Shown piece by piece: positions 51,396 through 61,987 of a DNA stretch of 64,000 nt (within the stretch, counting starts at the first letter, position 1; each line of letters begins with the position of its first letter). The notes beneath the pieces are model-generated. The model was not told the origin of the DNA and did no database searches. It saw only the letters and a list, made by a program, of their open reading frames with translations. The stretch lies in the NCBI GenBank assembly GCA_964019425.1, contig OZ025801.1:1116001-1180000 (forward strand). The letters are read 5' to 3'. The translations under genes and the position numbers were made by a program. The stretch comes from Flectonema sp. DT1601. Taxonomy: Eukaryota > Euglenozoa > Diplonemea > Diplonemida > Diplonemidae.

Positions 51396-53687
51396 ATGCC
51401 TCTAACTACCATAGACGAGGAACTTATTAATGAAATTCGATCGTCCCATCCTCGTCTAACATCTCTTTCACTTAGAGATAATCACTTGGTAGAAATCGGA
51501 GAATTTTTAAAGTCGTTGAGATTCTTGTCAAAGGTTGACCTTTCTAATAATAAATTAACGTCTCTCGTGGGTTTGGAATTACCGAATTTGAAGGAGCTTC
51601 GAGTTAGAGGAAATCAACTTCGAAGTTTGAAAGGACTTGAGAAATGTAAAAAGTTAAAAACAATCGACTGCCGAGATAACTTATTGGGATTAGAGTCACT
51701 TCGGGAAGTTAGTAAATTAGAGATCAAAGAAATACTACTGGAAGGGAATCCAATGAGACCTGATCCTTCTTCAGTTCTAATTACGATACCATCTCTGACT
51801 GAGATCGACGGCATTCAACTCTCTCAGAAATCTTTTAATTCAATTAGCGGAACTGACAACCTCCTCGATGTCACTTCCAACTCTGTCAACGATGTTCTCG
51901 CTGAGTTAGGAATCTCTTTATGTGATTCTGTTCGTAGCAGTGCTGCAAAGAAAACAGCGATTCGGGATCACAACAAACAACTTCACTCTCAAGTAGAAGC
52001 AATTCTTAATTCTGAGACGTCGCCTTTTGTCGATGTTGAATTCAATAAAACAACTCGAGAGAATCGACCTCTCGAATTCGAAGAACTTCTCAACATCTCA
52101 ACAGAAGGACGAGGACCTGATGTCAGTGAGGACGCATTCAGCGACGAACATCTAAAGCGTCGTTCTGCAATCCAACAGTTCCTCCAATTTGGGCGCCCCG
52201 AAGGCAGCGACGGTAAGAAAGTTAGTTCCCCGCTCTCATCAGCTCCAACCAAAAGTAGAAATTCTCAATCAGTTCTTACAAAGAACACTACTTCGAATGG
52301 TATCAGTACCCAGTCTTCACGTTCTGCAACACAACATGATGTGGATATGGATGTGGATGCGGTGTCTCATTCTCCAATCGCGTCGCGCAACTCATCATCT
52401 GAAAAACACGAGCTCGAAAAGAAACAGACATCTGTCAAAGAGAGCCATCACAGCACTTCACCATCTCATGATTTGAATAAATACAATTCCCTCTCAGATG
52501 CTCAGCCAACAGAGGGAGCGTTCAGTTCGTTTCCGTCGTTGGCAGCATTTCTGGGAGACGATAAGGTGACTGATGTATCTGAGGAAGTGATGGAAGAGTG
52601 TCCTCAGAATGTACTTCAACATAATCAAATAGAAGTCCTATCTCCTCCTCTACAGGGCAGCACTCCTGGTTTTGGTATCTGCGGGAAGGGTTCTGAAATC
52701 TATATTTCCAACAGATCCGACTTGAATGGTGTCGATTCCATCAGCGCCATGCCTGCGGTAGTCTGTCTGGCTGACATCAGTGTCGATAGTCATCCGAATG
52801 GTGTTAGAAATGAATTATTAAATAACACTACTGAAGTTACTAACTCTGTTGTGTCTAACGGAGGTATCGAAAAAGACGTATTCGGTACTCGCAGTACTGC
52901 AGGAAACTCTAATCAGACAGACAAACATGAAGATTCAAACTTGAGTGATATTTTAAAGGACCTGCAACCTGAAGAGTCTGCTTCAGATCAACACCAGCAG
53001 AGTGACATTCGAACAGCAATTCTCAACGCCTCCAACCCTCCAATAAATGATGTCATTAAACACGCTGCTGAGTTACAGCTTCAGCTCGAATCGCTTCTTC
53101 ATTTTAAGGAAAAGTCCGAAACCCTTCAGTTGCAAAACTCTGACCAGCTGACACAACTTTCTAGTCTGCAGTCGACCCTCGATAACGAGCGACTAGCACA
53201 CAGCGATGAGCTTCAAAGACTTAAGGAAGCTCACCAGGAGGAAATAAAACAAAAGAAAAATTCAAAAGATGAACAACATGTCGATTGGCTGAAACTAATT
53301 CGAGAATGCCGCGAGGATCTGGAAGAAGCTACACAACAGAATGAACAGCTTCGCAAAGAGAGAGAAGTTCAAAAGAATGTTCAGATTTGTGAAGTTGCGG
53401 AGTTGAAACGTCAGTTGGAAGTTTTGACTGCGAGCGAAACGACTGCACTCCAACAGGTTGAGGAATTCACTTCAGTAGATCGAAGGAATGAAATGTTTCA
53501 CTCAGAACTACTTGTTGCTGAAGAAGTAGTTCAACATCTGAGAGAACAAGTCACTTGTTGCAATGATCACATCTCACAATTAGAAAACGAGAAATCAGAT
53601 CTACTCGGCGCACTCTCTGAAGCCACTCGAATAGGAAGTCCGGAGGCTGCTCTCGCTATTTCAAATGTGTTGCTGGAAATCTCGTAA
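51396..53687 (+). CDS. Leucine-rich repeat plus coiled-coil protein
   Basis: The protein is 763 aa. Residues about 20-150 hold five SDS22-type LRRs (LTSLSLRDNHLVEIGEF, LSKVDLSNNKLTSLVGL, LKELRVRGNQLRSLKGL, LKTIDCRDNLLGLESL, IKEILLEGNPM), closed by an LRR cap PSLTEIDG as in U2A'/SDS22 and dynein-associated LRR proteins. Residues about 155-540 are Ser/Thr-rich and disordered. Residues about 555-745 form a long coiled coil with few Pro. The layout LRR-linker-coil is common in ciliary and centrosomal proteins, but I cannot name an orthologue. The start is the first ATG after an AAAAAACAG acceptor-like site. The PLE ends about 100 bases upstream, so it inserted into this gene's leader or promoter region. 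Confidence 0.78.
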   Translation: MPLTTIDEELINEIRSSHPRLTSLSLRDNHLVEIGEFLKSLRFLSKVDLSNNKLTSLVGLELPNLKELRVRGNQLRSLKGLEKCKKLKTIDCRDNLLGLESLREVSKLEIKEILLEGNPMRPDPSSVLITIPSLTEIDGIQLSQKSFNSISGTDNLLDVTSNSVNDVLAELGISLCDSVRSSAAKKTAIRDHNKQLHSQVEAILNSETSPFVDVEFNKTTRENRPLEFEELLNISTEGRGPDVSEDAFSDEHLKRRSAIQQFLQFGRPEGSDGKKVSSPLSSAPTKSRNSQSVLTKNTTSNGISTQSSRSATQHDVDMDVDAVSHSPIASRNSSSEKHELEKKQTSVKESHHSTSPSHDLNKYNSLSDAQPTEGAFSSFPSLAAFLGDDKVTDVSEEVMEECPQNVLQHNQIEVLSPPLQGSTPGFGICGKGSEIYISNRSDLNGVDSISAMPAVVCLADISVDSHPNGVRNELLNNTTEVTNSVVSNGGIEKDVFGTRSTAGNSNQTDKHEDSNLSDILKDLQPEESASDQHQQSDIRTAILNASNPPINDVIKHAAELQLQLESLLHFKEKSETLQLQNSDQLTQLSSLQSTLDNERLAHSDELQRLKEAHQEEIKQKKNSKDEQHVDWLKLIRECREDLEEATQQNEQLRKEREVQKNVQICEVAELKRQLEVLTASETTALQQVEEFTSVDRRNEMFHSELLVAEEVVQHLREQVTCCNDHISQLENEKSDLLGALSEATRIGSPEAALAISNVLLEIS

Positions 53688-53964
53688 TCCTCAACAATAT
53701 AATAAACTTCCGTAAACAGAAGTTGTTGTCACACAAGTAGTAAAGAATTATGTTCTCACAGAAGGTGGTTATTACCGCCATAGTTTTGTTGTGTTAGATT
53801 AGATTAAAATATAAATATTTATTATTGAGTTGATATATTTATATTTACAATTATTATCTCAGTCAGGTGAACAATAATTGAAAAGTTTCGACGTCTTACT
53901 TGTCAGCCGATCCACTTTTTCAGATATTTTGATTTACTTTCACAAAACAGTAAATGCAGCTCCA

Positions 53965-54675
53965 ATGAATAGTAGTTGGGAAACAGAGAGAGTTAATGTT
54001 ATTTTATTCATCGCCCAATGCGGTGAATTCCTTCGTTTTGACATGCAGACCTGCACTACTGCCTCCGTAATAACAGAGACTTGCTGTACAAAGTTCAAAG
54101 ATGCGAAGGAAGGAAACAACAGAAATCCTTATCAAATAGCTGCAGCGTCGCTGTTTATTGCTGGGAAGGTTGATGATCATTTTCGAAAGGTTGGAGATGT
54201 TGTGGCATGTGCGCATTTTAAAATTAATAATTCTGTTTTTGAATCTCCCGAAGTCTTCGAACAATCGAAAGACTCTCTTCTCGCAACTGAGAAACTTGTG
54301 TTGGAAACAATTCAATTCAACATTCCGTCACAGGCGGTATTAAAACCTCTGGCGCATATTGCGAATATGTTGTTTTCTATTTATAAAGATGACCTTCTTC
54401 AATCCACAACTCAGATGGTTATTAATATCACAAACGATTCTCTCTTAACTGGTCTTTGGGTCTCTCACTCAGTTCCGTACATTGTTGCTGCTGCTATCTG
54501 TATTGAAGCCTCTGTGAGGGAAGTATTGCCGAATGGTCTTTCACTGCAGTCGATTTCAAAGGTTTTTGAGTTGGAGTGCAGCGAGTTAGAATTTGCCTGC
54601 GATACGATATCTTCTCTTTATGAGAATGGAATCAAACAATTCAATCCGACAGCTTGCAATAAGTTCAACGACTAG
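53965..54675 (+). CDS. Cyclin, transcription-type (K/T/L/Q-like)
   Basis: The protein is 236 aa from the ATG MNSSWETE, which follows CACTTTCACAAAACAG (acceptor ending 53950). Frames extending upstream need a TTG. Residues about 10-120 form the first cyclin box: FLRFDMQTCTTASVI, then NPYQIAAASLFIAGKVDD, the conserved AxxSLFIAGKVE-type helix, and LLATEKLVLETIQFNI at the end. The second box (about 125-225) is weaker (VPYIVAAAICIEASV). The pattern fits cyclins K, L, T or Q, which pair with CDK9, 10, 11 or 12 and act in the nucleus. There is no destruction box or PEST region. A CDK10/11-like kinase is encoded at 24654; pairing is possible but unproven. Confidence 0.78.
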   Translation: MNSSWETERVNVILFIAQCGEFLRFDMQTCTTASVITETCCTKFKDAKEGNNRNPYQIAAASLFIAGKVDDHFRKVGDVVACAHFKINNSVFESPEVFEQSKDSLLATEKLVLETIQFNIPSQAVLKPLAHIANMLFSIYKDDLLQSTTQMVINITNDSLLTGLWVSHSVPYIVAAAICIEASVREVLPNGLSLQSISKVFELECSELEFACDTISSLYENGIKQFNPTACNKFND

Positions 54676-54791
54676 CTCATCACTTCTTCTGATGTTGTAG
54701 AGGACCAGATGATGTTATTATAAGTTGTTGTTTTCTGTTTTTTTAGTAATTTATTATTTTATATTTCTTTCTAAAGAAGGATTGGCATTAA

Positions 54792-57700
54792 ATGGTGTCT
54801 CGTGTCTCAGCCCACGAAGCTGGGCCGACCAGACTCCGATTCTCTCCCTTGGGTGAGACACTACTGACCGGGGGGAGTGATGCGGCAGTTCAGGAGTTTG
54901 ATTTTAATTTAGTGGTGCAGACACCAGCGAAGAGGAAGTTTGAAGGGAGTGAAGAGGGAATAACTTGTATTGATTTTGATCACAGTAAGAGAGGTGAAAG
55001 CAGGCGATTCGCTGTTGGGGCGGAGGACGGGATTGTAGTTCTGTACGAAGCTGATGATACGAACGGTCGGAAGATATTTCGACAAGCAGCGAGTATTGTA
55101 AATGGTATTTCTTTCAGTCCGAATGGTTTACGACTCGCAGTTGCGAGTGACAGCGGCCTTCGCATCATATCAACGGAGGAAGACAACACTTCTGTTACTC
55201 AAGTCACTTCCTCGATTGAAACTGGTGATACGGTTCTGTCATGTACCTGGTCACTCTCAAATATCCTTATCGCTGCTACAACTGCAGCTATTCACGCCTG
55301 GGATATGTCTGGTGACTCACCGGAACCAATTGTTTTTAAAAAACAGCATCGCCTGACCCAAACAAGACAGCGCAATGAGACTACTGCCTTGTCACTTCCC
55401 TTCATCAGCATTAGTGAGACAAAAAGGTTCAAAAAGGAGCTGAAAAAATCCCGAAAGAAAAACAAAAATAATTCGGCAATCCAATTGAAGGGGAAGTGTA
55501 TCGCCATCCCGAAAGGGAAGCAGATTGTGTTACAGGGAATGGATGTGCTCGAGAGTGAAATAATTACTTTAAAGGAACTCACTGAACAACACGAGATTAT
55601 GCACATAACACATTCTAGTGTTGAGCCAGGTATCATCTGCTGTCTTGATTCTATCGGTTACTTAACTTTTATAGACATCCTAACCAAGTCAACCCTTTAC
55701 CGCTACCGCCCTGTCTTGGGGGCCTCCGATGAGCAGCTGACAGATGTCTCTTTTCATCCAACTTCACCAGCAACGATACTCGCTGCGACATCTCACGGTG
55801 CTGTGCAGCTATTCACTGGACTCTATGAGACAGATGATCAGAAGAAAAAGGAGAAGAAGAAAGAGCAGAAGAAGGCTCGCAAAGACTTAGAAAAGAACAT
55901 AAAACAATTCATCGATGACGAACCTGAAGAAGCCGGCAGTGACGAAGACGATGACAGTGAACACTCAGAACCACAGCAACAAGAAAAGGATCACAGCGAT
56001 GATGAACAAGAAGACGAACAACCAGCAGACGCTGATGATGACGTTGAAATGGAAGTCGCTGATGAGTCAGTTGAGGATTTGAATGACAATCGAACACTTG
56101 ATGGAGGGCAGTCAGTTATTATTAGAAGACAGAGACCATTTCAAATCGGACAAACACCTCCACCTGGTCATCCGGATGTTGCAGGTTTTCGTATCCTCTG
56201 CTGGAATAGAATTGGAATTGTTCGTCTGCAATCCCCGACAACTGATGGAGCAGATCACCCAACGATCTCAGTTAATTTCTACGATAAAAGTAAATATTCA
56301 ACTCATCGATTCACAGATCGTACAAATCAAACGGCGCTGGCGATCGCAGCTCTCGGTAAGAACGGATTGCTGTTGGGAAGCTCCGCTCCGTTAGAAACAA
56401 ATCGAATTGTCTACAGATCAATTCAGTCTTGGGGTACTAATCCTGACTGGACACGAACTTTTGATTACGAGGAACCAATTTCACTCGCAGTTGGTGACTT
56501 GTGGGTCGCTTGTTTCTCAGATCGTTATCTGCGACTGTTCAGACACAGCGGGTTAGCTATCGCTGTGATCTCACTCCCTCACAGAGTTATCTGTTCTGTT
56601 GGTACGGAGTCTCCTTTAAATCCAATTGGAGGAGATATTCCTTTATCATTTGATCCTGTTAGTGTCTTGGCGTATGCTTACGTTGAGTCAGATAGTTCAC
56701 AACCAAAGTGTAAAGCGATTGATGTTTTAAAAGGAACTGTTGTAGAAGATGAGATGTCTATTGCTCTGACAAAAGACTCTGACCTCACCTGGTTAGGATG
56801 GTCTGATGAAGGTCTACTAACAACACAAGATAGTAAACAAGTAATTAGAGTCTTAACACATCAATATGGTAGACAATGGGTTCCTGTTTATGATCCAAAA
56901 TCACAACGTAGCTATGAACGTCTTCATCTCCTCAGCGTCCGTCAGCACAGTCTTCTCGCTGTTGTTGTTAGTACAGGTTTGTTTCTTTTGTTAATTCCAC
57001 TTGAGTAGTGTTTGTGAACAGCAAAAATAATATTTCATCAAAAAACAGGAATTGGTCCAGACCCGAGACTTGATACCCACGAGCAGGTTAAACGACCTCT
57101 AGTGTTGCCTGTCTTAGAAGACAGACCACATCCATGGCCTCAACACGAATCTGATTATTTAACTCTCAGATATTTATTAAATGAAAAAAAGAATCGCTCT
57201 TCTGTTTATACCACCGACATGGCAAAGTATGAAAAGAAGATCGACAACACTTTGTCAGGAATGTTTAATGAAGTATTTGGCAGCAGTACGACCAAAGCAC
57301 TCGATATCGTTACTCAAATCAACATGAGAGACTCCTGTGAGAAGGTTATGGAGACTGCTTACAATGAACAAGAAGACGCTTTGTACGCAAAGATTAGACA
57401 GATATTTGACACAGAATTCGCGAAGAGAATTCGAAAATGTCGACTTCCAGACAAAGAATCAAAAGATGAGAAGGTCGGCAACGAAGAAAAACTAAAAGGA
57501 TGGCTGCGACAATACAAACAACGTGAGAAGGACAATGAAGAGAGAGAACAGAAACTAATTCAAAGAATTGAAGAACAGGAAAAGTTAATAAAAGAATTAC
57601 AAGTAGCAATCACACCGGACCTAGTCAGAGCTCCGAGAACAAAACAATCTCAAAGTATTCCAGAAAGTACTACCGGTGAGCCAATCAGTAACTTTGGGTC

Positions 57701-58874
57701 GACCTTCAAACTCGCGGCACAGCCAGAAGATGTCATCGTTGAAAGTACTCAACCTCAGTTAGATCATCAGCCTCCCTCGCCAGAAGCTGAAGAACCACCT
57801 CCATCTATATTAGGAGGTAATAAGAGTTCTTTCTTCTCTTCAGTTCCGACCCAGGAACAGGGAGATACTGATCCGTCAGACCTGACTAGCGCCCTCTCCC
57901 TATTCAAACAAGCAACGCCTCCCCTTCAAAGAGGTAAAAGGATTCTGAAATCACTCGGCACTCCTCAGAGCAACTCCGTTAAGAAGAAGACCTCCCCAGC
58001 AAAGAAAAAGAAGAAAGAAACTCCGAAAATCTCGCCACAGAAGTTTAAGAGGAAGGGTGGTACTGGAGAGAGTAAAATAATCAAAAAGTTGAAACCTGAC
58101 GAGGAAATAGAAAAAGATTCTGAAGACGAAGCAGCAGACTGGTGGCAACTCCAAGAGAATGACCCCGCTGGTGACGGTGTCATAACAGGTTCTCCTGTTA
58201 CTACTCCGCTAGTAGAAAACCCCACTCAGGACTCATCACTGTCCCAGTTACAACCGCTGCCTTCATTTGACAGCTCCGATGACAAAAAACGAGTGAAGTC
58301 AAAACCACCTCCAAAGAAGAAGGCGGCCGACAAACCAGCTGCGAAGCCTGCTGGCGAGCCGCCGATCCAAAACCTCGCAAAGAAGCAGCAGTCTGATGCT
58401 ACGGAACCAACGAAGACACCGACAAAAGTAAAACCAAACAACGGTCTGGACAAGTTGAAAGCATTTTCTCACAAGAAGACCTCTGGTAACGGATTAGACA
58501 AATTGAAGGCCTTCGCACACCAAAGGAAACCAACGACTCTAAAGGAACGTCCTGACTCCGTTGTTTTCGAATCGCAGACTCAGATTCTGGCGAATGAAGG
58601 CAGCAGTAAAACTACTGCACCAATCAGTCGGATAAATCCTCCTCCTGAGTCGATGGTGTTTGAGTCGCAAACACTTCAATCACAGCAGTCTACACCAACA
58701 GTCTTCGAAAACCTGAAAGACGAGGTCATCGTACCTAAGAAAACAGTGGCTGCCGTGGAATACAAACCGTCAACGGGACTCGCTCGGGCACTTGCGGCAG
58801 CATCGGCAATGGACGAACAGGACGATGATGACGAAGATGAAATCGGAACTATTGTAATGCCAATTAAGAAGTAG
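54792..58874 (+). CDS. Ctf4/AND-1 (WDHD1) replisome scaffold (2 exons)
   Basis: Exon 1 is 54792-56976 and exon 2 is 57049-58874; the 72-bp intron (GTTTGT...AAAAACAG) splits a Gly codon, giving 1336 aa. Residues about 1-350 are WD40 repeats (GPTRLRFSPLGETLLTGGSD, VNGISFSPNGLRLAVAS). An acidic linker lies at about 375-435. Then comes the SepB/Ctf4 middle domain: RPFQIGQTPPPG, RILCWNRIGIVRL, GDLWVACFSDRYLRLFR, LTWLGWSDEGLL, GRQWVPVYD. The exon-2 helical part (LKGWLRQYKQR region) fits the Ctf4 C-terminal helical bundle. The trimeric scaffold couples GINS/CMG helicase to polymerase alpha and other clients at forks. The tail is long, Lys/Pro-rich and repetitive (two GLDKLKAF units, VFESQT twice), and I see no HMG box. 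Without the intron the frame splits into two apparent genes. Confidence 0.88.
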
Positions 58875-59452
58875 TTCTTGAAAAGGTGAGTCCGACTTTT
58901 CATTATTATTATTGTTGTCTTGAAGTAGCTGTTCGTATATGAACCCGATTGTGAATGTTGCCACCGCCTGTTAATCTCCAGGTTTGGTATTTCCAGTCCT
59001 CGAGTCAGAATTGTATTTAATAAGAAATCTGATCTGTTTTTCTTAAAGCAGTTTGTCATGTGTACTTTTTGTTTATTTCAATTCCACGTTACCGCAGGTA
59101 TCTCGGCGTCAGTTTAACTCTGAGGTACTTATTGTCAAGTGAAGTTGAGTTTCGCGAAATGTATTTTTTTGTAACTTTTTTTTAGATCGACACTCTGCCA
59201 GTTGTTTTTTTACTTTATATCCGTTCGGTTTTTCACTGTTTTTCTCCCACTTTGGGGGTCGTCGTCATTTCATTTTACTGCTTTTTTTATGGAAATCATT
59301 TTGTGTTAAAAAGAAAATAAAATAATTATAAAAATAATTTATTAATTTCTCGACGAGGTTCCCAATGAAAAAGTTTCAATTCGTACTGAGTGACTTCAGC
59401 AGCTTTTGTAAAAAATAATACTTTTTAATGAACAGAAGATTCAAACAGGAAT
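58875..59452. other. Intergenic region
   Basis: 3' UTR of the Ctf4 gene, an ATT run near 58900, T runs near 59165-59210, and the leader of the next gene. No gene is seen. Confidence 0.4.
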
Positions 59453-61588
59453 ATGCCGCGTAGTGACAGCAGTAATGCAGTCGAGAGTTTTCTAATGGGA
59501 CAGATTGAAAAGAGAGATCAGGAGATCGCAGAGCTGAAAGGAGAAGTAATTCGATTGCAGTGTTTAGTGTTGCGAATGGCACCTCAAAAGAATTCATCGA
59601 CAGTCGGATACGACAAAGGAAGAACAAGTGGTGTTAGTTTAAGTCCAACGTTGAGTGTGAAACCATCGCCATCAAACGCATCAACAGCAAGTCAAGAATC
59701 AACATACGGAAGTGAAGCAGACCCTTGCAAGATTAGAATTCAATCTCCAAGTCCACCAAATCAAGAATCTCTTCCTTACAAATTATCTCGTTTTGAGACA
59801 ATGCTACTCGACTTCGTTCCTATTTCAGAGAGACTGTGTGAGTATGTTGGTGACTGTAATGGTTTATTTGAGACCTGCGTGTTGTTGTCGTCGCGGATAT
59901 TTCGATTCTGCAGTCAAGACCTCCAAACTTACATTGGAAGCTACACACTTGAGGCGGGCTGTAGTAATGAATCGGCTTACGAGATACTAGACGAGTGTTT
60001 AAAAAGGAGACTAAAGAAACAACCGAATCAGAAATCAAAGAAGTCTGTAAAACAATCTCGAAGACGGGAACGAGAAGGTAGACTAGTTCAGTTACACGCG
60101 TTCATGGTAACGAAGTTAAGATTTTCTTTAAATACTTTATCATACAATGTGAACACTCCTGGTGATAGGTTTTCATTCGTCGACGGTCCTGTTGGATTCT
60201 ATCCGACTAAGAATCCTTTAATAAGTGAAAGAGGTTTGAATATTGAAATCGTATCAACGCTTCACAGCAGCACTCCACCAGCAGACTACGCGGCGTCATT
60301 GAAATGGTTGACTGAAGGAGCTCATCAAAATACTCGCGTGAGAATGTTCTACCCGAGGGGAGCTGTTCCGCATACGAGAGCGTTGATGGAAGCAGTCAGA
60401 CACCTCGGAATTCAACCCTCTGCTCTTGTTATGGATGTTTGTTTAGTGAGACCAAAATGGTTTCCTAATATCGATTACATGCAAGACTACTCAAATCTAA
60501 TTATCATTCCTGAGATACCCGCAAAGGATGCTCTCGATGAGGGAGAAGCTCAACGAATTCGTGACAAGTTTAATAAATATCTTCAATCATTCTCTACTGC
60601 AGGTCATTGTGTTTACGTAGTACTCGATAGAGACATCGCTCCAGAAGTTGTAAAAGAAATCCGAATTAATAAGGCGAATGTTTTGTCATTACCACTACCG
60701 GAAAAGGTTGGCCCAATTGGATTGAGAGAGTACCCGTTGTTGGAAATGTTAACTGTTCTTGATTCTGTATTTGATGATGGGTTCACATTAAATGTTCCTG
60801 AGGAGAGAGAATCATTTTCAAGTTCTAACGGGAAGTTCAGTCCCGCTCCTGGTGCTGGAGGAGTTTATAAATACGGTCAGTCTCAGGCATTCACATTCGT
60901 ACCTTCAAATTCATTAAAACATTCTGTTGATCCCGACATCAGTGACTCGAGTAGTGTCGGGTCTCATGGAAGTGGTCGACGTGGTAGTGGTGGAAGTACT
61001 GGTATCGATCACTTTTTTAAGTCTCTTTCGACTTCAGACTCCCGAACTCGTAATAAGAGTACCTCATCATCGAGTTCAACTGACCCACCTCCACAGCATC
61101 CATTCGCTGGAGGATTCGATCAAATGATTTCATCTCTCGGAGTCAATCCGTTCAACGCTTTCTCAGCAATCGCTTCTGGTAGAGTTCCTCACTCGGTACT
61201 GTCAGCTGCTAGACCTGAAGAGAGTGCTCATGGACTTCAAAACAACACCACACAAAAGATTGCTGAAGAAGATGGTTTTACTCTTTCTGTTACAACCGAT
61301 GACCCAAACAGTTTCTTATCTTCGGGAGGAGGTCTTCAGAATGATACCACACAAAAGATTGCTGAAGAAGATGGATTCACGTTGAGCATTACAACAGATC
61401 CAATTGATCAGTCGGGTGAAGACACGTCACCAGTTGCAGTTGAGACAGTGCAGCCCGCTGATGTTGAGGGAGAAGCTGTTGGTATGGCGCTGACACCCGC
61501 AGAGCAGAAAACGACGATGAAGATTGCTGAAGAAGATGGATTCACTCTTTCGATTACGACCGACCCAGACGGAGGATTTACGAAGTAA
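59453..61588 (+). CDS. Unknown protein with a C-terminal triple KIAEEDGFTLS motif
   Basis: The protein is 711 aa. A short coiled coil at about 9-40 (MGQIEKRDQEIAELKGEVI) is followed by a Ser-rich linker. The region about 105-440 looks folded: it starts with a helical part (FETMLLDFVPISERLCEYVG, two CSxE motifs), then a basic stretch (KKSVKQSRRRERE near 195), then an alpha/beta-looking part (VRMFYPRGAVPHTRALMEAV, LIIIPEIPAKDAL, HCVYVVLDRDIAPEV). I recognise no family. From about 480 the protein is Ser/Gly-rich. The end carries three copies of KIAEEDGFTLS[VI]TTD starting at residues 602, 635 and 690, with variable spacers; a degenerate DDGFTLNV occurs near 443. These look like reiterated docking motifs. 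The start is the first ATG. Confidence 0.7.
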   Translation: MPRSDSSNAVESFLMGQIEKRDQEIAELKGEVIRLQCLVLRMAPQKNSSTVGYDKGRTSGVSLSPTLSVKPSPSNASTASQESTYGSEADPCKIRIQSPSPPNQESLPYKLSRFETMLLDFVPISERLCEYVGDCNGLFETCVLLSSRIFRFCSQDLQTYIGSYTLEAGCSNESAYEILDECLKRRLKKQPNQKSKKSVKQSRRREREGRLVQLHAFMVTKLRFSLNTLSYNVNTPGDRFSFVDGPVGFYPTKNPLISERGLNIEIVSTLHSSTPPADYAASLKWLTEGAHQNTRVRMFYPRGAVPHTRALMEAVRHLGIQPSALVMDVCLVRPKWFPNIDYMQDYSNLIIIPEIPAKDALDEGEAQRIRDKFNKYLQSFSTAGHCVYVVLDRDIAPEVVKEIRINKANVLSLPLPEKVGPIGLREYPLLEMLTVLDSVFDDGFTLNVPEERESFSSSNGKFSPAPGAGGVYKYGQSQAFTFVPSNSLKHSVDPDISDSSSVGSHGSGRRGSGGSTGIDHFFKSLSTSDSRTRNKSTSSSSSTDPPPQHPFAGGFDQMISSLGVNPFNAFSAIASGRVPHSVLSAARPEESAHGLQNNTTQKIAEEDGFTLSVTTDDPNSFLSSGGGLQNDTTQKIAEEDGFTLSITTDPIDQSGEDTSPVAVETVQPADVEGEAVGMALTPAEQKTTMKIAEEDGFTLSITTDPDGGFTK

Positions 61589-61987
61589 GTTGGCAGCAGT
61601 TTGATGTACTGAACAGTTCAGAATACCACTTTGAGCCTTTCAGTTGTTGAGTGGAGTGGAGTTGTAATTTAAATAATAAATTCACAAACTGGTCATTCTA
61701 CGATAAACTCATCTCGTTTGCATCAGTCTGAATTCATGAAGATGATACCACGTGAGATCTACCTGACTGTGTGATGTGTTTAATCACTAAATTATTTTCT
61801 TAGTTCTTGACAGCCGCAACAGCTGATGAATAATAGAGCTGCAATGTTATCGAACTTTCACATTCTGGAGTGCTACGACTGTTTGGAGTACGTGGAGAGA
61901 TTCTTTATTTTATTTTTAAACATCAAGAATTCAAACACAATGAGGATGGTCTGATTTCATCGTCGTAGAAGTTGTGCTGTTAATCGG
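61589..61987. other. Intergenic region
   Basis: 3' UTR and leader sequence; a TGAACAGTTCA palindrome lies near 61607. GATTTCATCGTCGTAG, a possible acceptor, ends about 20 bases before the next ATG. No gene is seen. Confidence 0.4.

Noticed and set aside
54792-58874. Two separate genes (WD40 protein and Lys-rich protein)
   Set aside because: A 72-bp intron with consensus ends joins them in frame, and the order matches Ctf4/AND-1.
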